NCBI RefSeq assembly: GCF_020085105.1
Contig: NC_058046.1
Location: 24,804,675 to 24,868,674, forward strand
Length of the DNA: 64,000 bases
Reading direction: 5' to 3'
From: Siniperca chuatsi
Lineage: Eukaryota > Chordata > Actinopteri > Centrarchiformes > Sinipercidae
A program made the translations under genes and the position numbers. The notes under the pieces are model-generated. The model did not search any database, was not told the DNA's origin, and saw nothing but the letters and a program-made list of their open reading frames with translations. Shown piece by piece: positions 1 to 11,800 of the stretch. Each line of letters opens with the position of its first letter. The stretch's first letter is position 1.

Positions 1-2558
1 ATACACCTCAATACTGACTGGGAACAACAGATGGTACAGGGTCAATGTTTGTCATTTGCATTTTGACTGTAATGATTAAGGCTATATGTATTTGAGTGAT
101 TTATGCTATTGACAGAGGCAGGATAGTTTGCATTTGGGCTCTGGTCACTCGTGGGCTGCTGTAGCTGCATTTGACCAAAAGGATATTGTTCATAAATATG
201 ACTTAAGAGTTTCAGGCATGGTTTGGAAGCTTGGTTTTGACATCATTTGTTGTTGGCCAAAGTTTGTTTGAACAGAGCCAGCATTTGCTCCCAGTTGTGG
301 AGCATAGTTAGTCTGTCCAGGAACAGGATCAGAAATACCTCTCAATATAATGCAATATATAGTTCATGAGAACCATAAACTGAAAGCTCCAAAATGATCA
401 TAAAGTTGAATCAACACCTCTCTAAAACAGTTTCAGTAAAAACTGAATGTTATAACCTTCATGAAGGTAGGAGTTATTGCAGGACTGTTGTATCAGACTA
501 CATTAGTTTTACCTAGGTGTACCTAATAAACTGGCAACTGAGTGGAGCTGAAGGTTATCATATGGCGATAATAATAGAGGAATGGGCAGCGGCAATAATA
601 TTTGGATTCAAATGTTTTAATGCAAACTTTGTATAATTTTCTTCACTTGGTTTATGGTGAATTATGAATGATTTAGAGATACTACTTTGTAGGTCTTTGA
701 GAGTGCATGTGTGCATCCATATTTGTGTGTGTTTGTGTGTGTAGGAGATGTGCGAGTCAGGGAGGTGCAGAGTAGATGAATGGCTCCCTCTACAGGACCT
801 GTTGCTGCCTGTTATCCTCAACAGGTAATCAAACCACCTGTGTGCATACCTGTATGCACGAGTTAGTGTTTATACTGTATGTGAACAAACCACAATGGGA
901 TTTGGATTGTGTTTTATCTAACATCTGTGAAATTGAAAAGTTACTTTCTTCTAAACTTTGAAGATAAACTTTCCTCTAAACCTTGAATCTGGCAAAGATA
1001 CGATGCAAGCTCTGAGGAGAGTTTTCATCCTCTTAGGCTCGGTCCAATTACCATCAACATTACACAGTCTGCCAGTGAAAAAGATAACAGAAAGAAAATA
1101 ACATCGTCACTCAATCTCTGCTTGGCTTCTCTGACGAGCAAAATGGCTTCTCCCTTCATATGTTTAATTCTTCTGAGAGAGCGGGATGCAGAAAAAAAAA
1201 CCCAGGATGAGTGAAAGAGATGGCAAGTGATAGATGAAAAGAGGTAGAGAGGGATAGTTTGATTGGATTGTTTTCAGGATGTGAGCAGTTTTAGTTCTTT
1301 CCACATGTCTACATCATTAACATACTCTGGTACTTAACACTGTGTCTCTGCCATGCTTCCTCATTCTGAAAATTGAAAGTTCTCATATACAAACACTTAT
1401 TTTACAGAGGTGCACACACTCAGTTTATTTATTCTTGTTTGAGATGAACAATGTCACTGTTTGTAGGACTTGTGTATTAACGGAGCCAGATATGACGTGC
1501 ACTCTCTGATACGCTACTGTATATCTCTCTGACTCATGCACAGCTAAGATGCATAAATAACACACTCATATCACTCCAGCATAGCCTCAGATAAGCAGCT
1601 CATGAAATGTATCACACACACCTCCAATTTTCAGTGATATAGCTGCTATTTTATACGCTTGTATGCACCTAAAGTGTCCAAGTTATTTACTACAGTTATT
1701 TTTCCCACACACATGTTCCTTTTATTCTCAGAAAATGGTGTCACAGTAAGTCATCCACTGAATTCTCATAATGGCCATTAAGAGTTTATTGGAAATACTG
1801 CAAATTTTTCTTGTCCTTAGCCACAAATGTTGTAATAAGAGTGAATTGATCATTACTGAAACATTCCACGTAATATAATGAAATGAATGAATGATTTTTT
1901 TAAGCTCGAGCAAATAATACTTATACTGGGATTCATTTGATTTTTTTATACAACTCTCTTAACAATTAATGCAATTTACTGCAACACATTCTAATGATAT
2001 AAGGCCAACAGTGGATCTTTTCTTTAAGTTCACCGACTGTGTTATCCCCCTTTAAAGTTGTAATCCTTAAGATTTCAGTCCTGGTTGATTTTTCGACAGC
2101 TGTGATTACTATGGTATCAGCAAGTGTGGTTTAATTCAGCAAACACTTGATGAGGAACTACTTTGTCAAAAATACAGCAGAAGAGCAACTAGTTTATCTG
2201 TTTACAGTGCAGCCAAACAAACTCAAGTTTTAATAAAAAAAGTTAGTCAATAACTGGCCTTTTCCATCATGCCGTGAGTAACTGCAATCAGATTTCATGC
2301 TGAGCACGGCATGAGTAGTGGGGGGGGGGCTGAAGCCAATAGAGAGTTAATCACAGAATGTAAATTAATATTAGTATATTAAATGGTTATTGCGGAAAGA
2401 ATGCTGACCATGAATAGTATCAAAAATGGGATTTGATTTCATGAAAATCTTAAGGATTACAAGGATAACAAGTATAAGTCAGTTGAGATTGCCTAAAATA
2501 ACATAAATGTACATTCATCCTGACATCCTCCTTTCCTCATCTCACTTTTTCTCTCAAG
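1..2558. other. Sequence upstream of the first recognised gpat2 exon
   Basis: No exon could be supported here. It is AT-rich, with stop codons in all frames every few tens of codons, and is most simply read as an intron of gpat2, because the first recognised exon (from 2559) begins in the middle of the protein and in the middle of a codon. It holds one dispersed fish repeat (about 430-545) and a short G run near 2320-2330. The exons for the acyltransferase motifs of gpat2 were looked for here and not found, so they probably lie to the left of the window. Confidence 0.5.
430..545 (+). repeat. Dispersed fish repeat, copy 1
   Basis: The stretch running from TATAACCTTCATGAAGG to CTAATAAACTGGCAACTG recurs in diverged form at about 4285-4395 on the same strand and, reversed, at about 21485-21540. 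All share the core GCAGGACTGTTGTAT followed by AGGTGTACCTA. I recognise it as a common interspersed repeat of spiny-rayed fish; its class is not clear from sequence alone, but a nonautonomous DNA transposon is likely. Confidence 0.6.
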
Positions 2559-2779
2559 AACTGACAGTTTGTTTGGGCGGAGGAGGATGTCGTGGCTCTT
2601 GCTTTCTTCTCATTATGCATCTGAACTCATAGAGCCAACTCATCCAGAGAGAGACCTCAGCATTGCCATCATCCTCCACCTCATCTTCTGTAGGTCCAGG
2701 ATTATGTACCCCTGCTGAATCATAAATAAATCTTTATAAGCTGTTTTAATGGTATGGAAATTGTTCCGCATTATCTCTG

Positions 2780-2814
<35 letters not shown>

Positions 2815-5800
2815 CTCTGTTTCTAGCTGCAACCTCCTGCATGGCTGTGATGTCCACGAGTCTGGTGTCCAGTCTTTTGCTGTACAGACACCGCAAGGTA
2901 TGTGCATCGTCCCTGTGTTTGTGTGTTTGCTGAGCAATTTCCTCCTTTGGTGCTGTCAGTGTTAAAATCCGCCCCTGCCCCTCTACGGATCCATCGATAC
3001 TCCAAGACGCTCATAAACAGAATTGGTTTTCGTGCTAGTTTATTAGAGTGTGGCAGTGATTTTCTGAGTCATACCCACCAGTCTCTAACTAATGTCACCA
3101 GAGCGGTTAATGCTCACGTCTGATTTTGGAACAAAACTCCATCCTTCTCCTCCGCAGGGTGTGAGTGCATCTCTCCTGTGTCGGGATGTGGCCTGGCTCA
3201 CGGAGGAACTGTTGTTCAGGAACAAAGATGTCGGTTTTGGGGGAAGTTTAGTGGAGGTTGTCCACTATTCCCTCTGTCTGCTCGCCCCTCACCTCATCAT
3301 AGCTGCAGCGCCGTCTAAGTTGGTTTTCTGTCTGTCAAAGGAAAAACAAAGAACATTGATAAGCTCTATACAGCGAAACTGTGTTGCTTATCAAAAATCC
3401 AATTTCCCTTTCAGTGAAACCTCTGTCTCCATTTCTGCCCTTTCCTCCTTTTGGTCCATGTCTCTCTCTTCCTAGGAAAGATCCTTTTATTGTGCCGCGT
3501 CCTTCTCTTGTTGCCACACTTCACCTCACCCTCCAGGCCCAGATTGTCACACACACCTTTATTTTGGAAGTTGTCGGAGGTGAGTGACTTTGCATGCATG
3601 TATTTTGTGTAGCTGACAAAAATGTTCCTATAACATTCAAGCCTAAATATCATCTCGAGACCCTGTCTTTTACAGGCACCTTATTTTTCGTGGGAGGCCT
3701 TGGCTATGGCTCCGACTGTTGGCATGTCAGTATGGAAATTTTTGGACATTTTTTGAGTGCTTTAATATTCTGAGTGTTTAAGGCATACCAAGCATTGAGC
3801 AGTGTCAGGGTACTGTATGTGTAGCAGCAGATTTTTTCCCACTAAACAGAAAAAACCAAACAAGTGATGTGAGGACAGGTCATCAGTGGCAGTGCAGTTC
3901 TTCAGCTGGCAACTGTTTGTTCTGTCAGGTCTTGTATGATATTTTCGTCTGATTTACAATTGTCAAGATGTATAGAGATGATAAATCAAGTGCTGCCCCT
4001 GTAAAAAGTGTGTCATCCATGGAAATCCGGCAGCAGAATGATGAGACCATACTCCAACTGGAAGACTTAGATTTACCCCAAACCAGGCCTAGACCCAGGT
4101 TACAGTCTGCTTTTGACGACCTCTTTTATAAATTTAAATCTTCTTCTAAACTGCAAAAAGACAAAATGCATGCATTTCACAGGAGCACAAACCTTTGATG
4201 TTTCTAGTATAATCCATGCTGTCAATTGAAAACTAATCGATACAGTACTGCAGTATAAATATTTAGGAATTTGTTTAAATAGCAGATTGAACATTATAAC
4301 CTTCACAAAAGCAGGATTTATTGTAGGACTGTTGTATTTGACTGCATTTGTTTAAGCTAGGTGTACCTACTGAAGTGGCAACTGTTTTAGCTAGTTGTAC
4401 CAAATGAACTGGCAACAATTAGGGAAAAAAAAGGCTTAACTAACTAAAATCAAGCCTCCTACTGGACAGTTAATATTTACCCTGCTGAAGTGTCCCTGAG
4501 CAAGACACAGCCACAGACAGATTCACTTCCCTGCACTTTCATTGTTATTAAGAGAATTCATGGAAGGAAGACATCAAAATCACCCATGTACCTATGGTAC
4601 CACATGTGGTCCAGAGCTCCATGCTAACTTTAGCTTACATTATGTTGAGTTGTCACTGCAATAATTATATGCAATCAAATTCAGCAACTCTAGCATGTAG
4701 CATCCTAATAGCTACATACTGTTAATGTTAATTAATTGTAAGATGTGCCGCAGTGTCAGATTTTTGTGGAATCTGGTATAATTTAATCCAACATGAAGGC
4801 ACATGGTAGCATAAAAACCCTACATGCAAATACAGTCCTGCAAACTATGGTTTAAATTTTGTTATTGTTTATATTTTGTTTGATTTTACAATAATAGGAG
4901 CACATTAATGCAGTTCTTCTCAGTAGCCACTTTGAAAGTCCTGGATACTGGTTCATTCTACCAGCATATGGAATAACAGTCCAGTATCCCTGGGTATTTC
5001 TGCACCTCACAATTTACGTCCAATGCCAATGTTCAATGCCAATGCAGGAAGGAGGTGCCCTAGGCAGAAAGTTGGGATGTGGAGGTCGGGGTGGTTGATG
5101 GACATGTAACGAGTCAGACTTTCATGCAAAAGACCAGAGTTAGCCTTCCATCACAGACCTGCAATTAACGGTTGCGTTTTTATTAACCCTAACCATGACC
5201 TTAAGTGTTTTTGTTGCTCAAATTTAACTATACCCTAACCATAGTTTATTATATTTAATATTTCCCAGACCTTAACCACACTGTAGCTGTCAAGCACAGA
5301 TATTGCAGAAAGTGAGAATTTTAAAAACATTGAACAGAATTTTTTGCAGAATCGCCCAATATTATTATATTATATTGTTATATTGGAAGTACAGGAAGCT
5401 ACTTTGCCTGCATGATTCATTATTCCTGCATGACTTGTTTTGGTTGTATAGGAAGTGAAGCTGGTGGGCAGTGGGCTGTGTACTGCTGAAAGCCTCTATG
5501 TAGTAGATTAATACAAGGCTGCTAACCGTAAGTGGTAAAAATAGATTTAAAGCAGCTATATTTTGTTGTGTAATATTGTAGCAAATCTGTGGACCATATG
5601 AAAAACTTCCAGGTTTGATTTTGTGACAAAATGGGACAAAGGGACATGAACTATCTGGATGTCAAGACTTTCCCACCAGCACATGAAAGCAGGATAATAG
5701 GGATAAAAAGTATAAATAAAGAGATAACACTTGTGTAAATTGCGGAAATCCTAGATCCTACTTATCAGCAAAATCTCATCAACTGATCCATTAGCCAAAG

Positions 5801-8800
5801 ACTGTGTCCTATGTCCAACATGATACAGGCCAAAACCTGCTTACTTTGGATGATGCCAAACAACAGATTTCTCACCCGTGTGTATGTGCATGAAGAACTA
5901 GAGCAAATGATCAAATGTTTATCAGAATCAGAATCTGTAATATAATATAAAATGTGTGTGTTTTTGTTCTTAGCATGTGCGGTGTCAGCCATGCTGTGCG
6001 AGGTGGCCAGCAGTGGCGTGAGCAGCAGGGTGAGGAGTGACGGCGTGGACGGAGACGAGGTCAAAGGCGACATGGAGTTTGATGTGGTGCTCTGCCAGTC
6101 CGAGCTGACCGAGAGAGCCTTGCAGCTCTGCCATCTCCTGCCTCCGGGCTTCATGCCAGTGAGTTTGAATTCATATCACACACACACACACACCCAGTGT
6201 GTCTCATTCAATGGATGTTTAATGGAGCTGAACAGCCATTCATCCTGCTCTGCTGCCTCTATCTCTGACAGAGAGGCTTCAAATTGTGTGTGCGTGTGTG
6301 CTGTGTATCTGTGTGTGTTTGTGTGTGGCTGTTTATGTACGTGCTCCATCAGACTGACTTTAAGGTCTCCAAATGTGAGCCAGAAATACTGTTCCTTTCT
6401 CTGTTTGCCCACCTTTCATTTCGGCAGCTGCTCTTTCTTGTCTCTTCTGCTTGCAGCTATGTTTCTCACCCCATTCCTCACAGAAAAATGGCTCCTGCTC
6501 TCATCCTCCTGCCGAGCATTTTTCATTCTTGTCCTCTGATCTCTGCTACATCTCTACTACACACCTTATACTCTCTGTCAGCTGTCCTCTTTGAAATGTG
6601 ATGGGCTGAAGCTGCCTCTAACCTTGCTTCACCGTTGAGCTTATCCTTCTTCTCTGTCTTTCTTGCTCTCTCTCTATCAATTCAGTTCAGTATGCTTTAT
6701 TGGCATGAATGTCAGGTGAACAACATTGCCAAAGCGTCAAGGATAATACATAAGTAAAAAAAAAATAAATAAAAAGAACAAGAAAATGGCAGAAAACAGT
6801 AAACGCATGTTTTCCGTGTATATGTGTGTGTGTTCCTTGTTCTTATATCCCAGTGGGGACTTTAACCTGAATGCACACTAACCCTTGGGGATTCGTGTCA
6901 CTGTGGGGACAAAGCTTGAGTTCCCCACAGGTGGAGACTGCTTTTTGAGGATTAAGACTTGGGGTCATGTTCAGGTTACAATTAGGTGAATAGGACAGTT
7001 CACCCCAAAAATCAAAAATCCATATTTTTCCTCTTACCTGTAGTGCTATTTATCCATGTAGATTGTTTTGGTGTGAGTTGCCGAGTTTTGGAGATATCAG
7101 CCATAGAGATGTCTGCATTTTTTGAATATAATTGGACTCTATGGCACTCGGCTTGTGGTGCTCAAAGCGCCCAAAAAATACATTTGAAAACTCAACAGCA
7201 ATGTCTCTTTCCAGAAATCCGGTTACTCCACAGATCTTTTTGTGAGCAGTTTCATGTTGGAACTATTGGTAGAAAGAAAATAGTCCCTACATGCAACTGC
7301 TCACAACAAATCTGTTTTTATTAATGGTTTAGAGACAGATTGCAATTAAGTTTGTTTTGAGTTTTGGTTTGATTTGTACAATGTTCCAGATAGGCATCGT
7401 TTGTTAATTTAATAATTTGGTTTACTCTGATTAGTGTTGGTCTGAGGTTGAACAGTATTGGGTGTTATTTGGTCAGTAAGTCTCAGGACCAGCTGATAGA
7501 AGGGACTCTTTTGGGGGTTTAGTTCTTGGGTTTGTAGTTCCTGAAATCAGTGTGTGATGGGGCTCAATGTGAGATGTAACCAAAATTTAAGTGTTCTTTT
7601 TTTAATGTTAATGATGGTAATGGCCTCATTCTGCCCTGCATGCATTGGTTGTTTTTCAATAATGTTGGATGTTTAATATGGACCTACAGAATTCTGCATG
7701 CAGGGCCTCTATGGGATGCTTGTCCCATCTAGTGAAGTCCTGATGACTGAGTGGACCCCAAACTTCACTACCATAAAGGACGATTGGTTCAATTACACTG
7801 TCAGATATTTAGTATAATTTCTAACTGCTATGTCTATTTTGTAAAATTTTCTTATAATTGCATACAATGCTCTGCATGCTACCTGAGGCACTGATTTTGA
7901 GCCCCAGGTAATCATAATATAGGGTGTGATCTAGATGGGTGTTTCCTAATTTGAATTGATATTTGCTTTCCTGAGATCTGGGCTTCTTTTGGAGGATCAT
8001 TATTTTGGATTTGTTTAGTTAGTTTACAGTTCTGACAGTACTGCTCCAGGAGGTCCAGGTGCTGCTGTAGTCCTTGTTTTTTCAGGTGACCGCATCACCA
8101 GGTCATTAGCATAGAGCAGGTATTTAACTTTCTTATTGTTAAGGGTTAGGCCAGGGGTTCCAGATTGCTCCAACAGTACTACTAGGTGATTAATGTAGAT
8201 GTTAAATAGAGTTGGAGACGAGCTGATGCCCTGAAAGACGCCTCTCTTGAGTGAAGAGATCTGTTGTTTTGTTGCCAATTTTTACTCCACTTTTATTACT
8301 GACATACATTGACTTAATTATGTCATAAAGTTTACCCCATACATCGATTTTGGAGAATTTTAAAAAATAATTGCCAAATATAATTAAAAGCCTAAAATCA
8401 ACTAAACATGCCAAAAAATTTACCCTTGTTTTTTTTTGGTCTACATGATGATTGAGTGTGTAGAGTGTAAACGTAGTCAGTAGTGCGGTGATTTGGTAAA
8501 AAGCCAAATTGCCCTTTACTCAGGACATTGTGTCCGAAAGGAAGCAGTAAACTCACTTGATGTGTCCAAGGCATGCACACACTATTTTTTCCCCTGATAA
8601 TGCTACATTGTGAATAAAAAATCTGTGTTGAAATCATAGCAATAAACAAATGAAACCTCACTTTTAGAAGTTTTACCCGGAACGTTTTGGCAGTGCACCA
8701 GTTGTTGTGTATCAGCTGTAGCATGCTAGTCAACTTAGCCCAGTTAGTGAAGCTGATGCAGTATTGCTGCTCAACTGTATGGGAGCATTACGGTTTCCCG

Positions 8801-11800
8801 GCTAGGTACAGTGAACACGGACACAGATTAGTGTCAAACTGTATGCCGACATTGTTCAACTGAAGTCTGCCACACTTCAAACATGTCATTTACGATGGCA
8901 TCACCCAAATAGCGTAACGAGAGAAAAACAGACTAGAAGGCGAGTCCTTCTCCCCACAGCGTTCAGGCAGCCTCTCACTTCAGATTCGGGCCGTGCCAAA
9001 GTAATAAATAATGCTATAGGAGTGATCTCTGCAGATATGAGACCACACTCTGTCTACGAGAATACAGGATTTAAGCATATGGTCAAAATGCTTGAGCTCT
9101 GCTACAATGTGCCTTCACGTGTGCATGTTAATCAGTTCATTGTGCAGCTCTTTATAAACGAGCACAAGTTCAGGAATTATCACCGTATCACCGTTACACA
9201 CCTAACATGAATATAACCATATAATATCAAACATGAGTTTAACACTACAATTTGTCAAAAAACACAAATTGCTGCCTGGTGACCTGCTTTACTGGCTGAT
9301 TTATGATAAATATAGTTTATTTTTGTAACAGCCATGTTTAGTTGGTTTGGTTAAAACTGTACAGAGAAGGGAATTTGATAATTAGATCAGTGATTTCAGG
9401 CGATTACATTATTAAATCTAACTTAACCATCAGGAGTCCATTTATATTGATTATTTATTTTATGTAATTTATAGGGCTCAGGTTCTGATGTTAGCCTGTG
9501 CTGGGTTGGTTTTATATATACAATTATCTGGCAGTGATCTGATAGTGAATGCAGTGATGAGGGAGGGGTCCATGTCAGAGATGGCTTAGTTGACTACACT
9601 AGTCCCAAGAACTGAAGTATATGTGAACCTCTGTAAAGAGTCTCCTTTCATCCTGCCATTAAGCATATACAGACCTAAGGAGCGACAGAGATGCACTAGC
9701 TCTTTCCCCATTTTGTTCACAACGTGGTTTTGATTGTGTCTGTGGCTAGTGGTGGGGGTGGGGTGTAGAGAGGACTGTCCAAAGATGTGGCTGTTGCCAG
9801 CAGGATCCACTATGTCAGGCTGACATCCTGTTCTGGCATTTCAATCTCCCACCAACAGGACCATTACCCTGGGCCTGGTAATGTCGGATTTCTCTATGGA
9901 GATTTTCAAAAAAAGTTTTCATCGTAATAGGACTTCTCTCTTACTGTCTCTTTCTCTCTATCTCTCACTTCACTTCCAAGGGCTTTATTGGCATGAAAGT
10001 TCCATGTTTTCATGTTTCATGTTGACAAAGCAATCATAATATAAGTTGTCCAAATATTTGGACAGCACACGGTAATATGAATATGAACACAACATTAAGA
10101 TTGATATATTAATTATATATATATACAGTATATCCAATGTATGTATTTGTGTGTGTGTGTGTATCTCTAGGTCACTCATTGTCCCTCAGGTTGTGGCATG
10201 TTGATACATTTTGGACACCCTGTCACCCTGTCTCCTTCTCCTTTAATTTTCTGAGATTACAGAGTTGAACTAGTTAATGTAAATGTTCCTTATTTTATTG
10301 AATGTTGTACATTGTAGGAGGACGTGCACCTCTGTCTCAACCTCACCTGTCGAACAGTGATCACATATTCTATTTTCTTTTGGGGGGTTTTGTGTCGTCC
10401 TTTTTCGATTGCCAGTTTGTGGTCGCTGAGCCTGTACTTGATCAGGATCTGTCTCTGCTTTCTGTCTCTGACAGTAGACAGATATTCTGCCAATTCATAA
10501 TCTCTTTTTCGGGCCAGATAAGATTCTGATCTACTTTGGCTTTTAGTTTCTTTGCTCCAATGATCCAAACAGGTTTGTTTATATTGTGTTATAATTTGAT
10601 TTACTCTGATTGGTGTTTGGAAAGCAGTGTTGTTGTGAAACTGGTCAGTGTGTGTCTGGGGAGGCAGTTAATCACCAGCTGACCTAGGGGACTCTATTCT
10701 GGGCTCAGCCTTTGGGTTTGGAGGGCTTTGGAATGGAGGGGTGTCTAGGGGACTGAATTTAAGGTGATTACAAAATTTGAGCGCTCTCTTTTAAATGTTA
10801 ATTGTCAGTGGGTATCTTCCTAATTCTGCTCTACATGCATCTTTTGGTGTTTTTCTGTGAACGTGTAAAAACCCCTCTCTGTCTCTCTCTTTCTTTCCAG
10901 CCCTGTCAGTCATCCCAGAGTTTTGCTCTGGATGCAATTGACAGTCTGGTACGCTGTGGCATCCTGATCATGGAAGAAGTAAGATGAATTTACAAATTTC
11001 TCTAAGTTTTTTCTCTAAAACGCTACATAATTTAATGCCGCACTGTTTTGAAAAACATATTGCCTCAAGTTCATTTCATTATTCAAAAATCTAAAGGATT
11101 TGGTCGGCGTTTTATCTCCAGATACCTTAATAACTCTTCATACAGTACCTTTTTATTTGTACTTCTCATATGTATTTCCATTATTTATTTACTGTAGATT
11201 ATTTTTAAAATGAATAGATTAATCATTTAGTTTAAAAAGATTCCCAGAACCCAGGATGATAGACAGACTGACGGACAGATGGATGGATACTTCATTCATC
11301 TCCCTTTAGGAAATTCAGGTTGAGGACTTCAAATAGTTTGTTTGACCAACTGTCTAAAACCCAGATATTCAATTTATTATTGTATAAAACAGGTAAAATA
11401 CTCTCACATTTTGTGAGAGTATGCCTATTTAATTCTATATAACTCTGGGATTCCCTTTTGTCAAACATTTTCCCTGATAAAGTTCAGTGACCAAAAGCTT
11501 GGCTTTACCATTAAATACTTGGATTAGAATATTTTACTTATTTATTTAAAGAGGCTGTACTTGATATTTTTTACAATAACAATGTATCAAATGACAATGT
11601 GAAAAGGCTCTAAAAACCCACTGTACACTACTACTATACCTACTCAGCACCAAACAGCAAACAGACACAGTTAGTGACTACCTGGTGAACATAGTGGAGC
11701 ATTTAGCAGCTAAAGAGCCACATATTTCCTTCAGGCGTTGGTAGAGACCAAAAACAGAGCTAAAAGAGAGTGAATATTGGACTAACTTTCATCAGGTGGA

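Larger units (their letters stand above)
6684..9900 (-). mobile_element. Decayed non-LTR retrotransposon (LINE), antisense in gpat2 intron
   Basis: On the minus strand a fragment at about 9540-9830 encodes an endonuclease-like piece (LVHLCRSLGLYMLNGRMKGD then FTYTSVLGTS). Another at about 8024-8280 encodes a reverse transcriptase piece: GVFQGISSSPTLFNIYIN, then LLYANDL, where the usual YADD has become YAND. The 3' end is at about 6684, where the plus strand reads GCTTTATTGGCATGAA, a tail typical of fish LINEs and shared with the second copy at 9964. Frames are broken by stops, and a short repeat (6995-7322) is nested near the 3' end. About 8730-9530 holds no recognisable LINE protein. The clade cannot be fixed by eye, and the element is certainly not active. 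Confidence 0.7.

Noticed and set aside
1003..1107. Open frame MQALRRVFILLGSVQL as a possible upstream gpat2 exon
   Set aside because: There is a faint resemblance to the block before the PFSL motif of GPAT proteins, but the motif itself is absent, no convincing splice sites frame it, and the similarity may be chance.
3092..3475. 127-codon continuous open frame on the plus strand
   Set aside because: Only 3158-3318 is gpat2 exon; the rest reads through the intron to a stop and has no separate meaning.
5952..6601. Cys/Val-rich open frames of 195 and 105 codons
   Set aside because: They extend the gpat2 exon 5974-6158 into CA/TG repeats; repeat translation, not a secreted protein.
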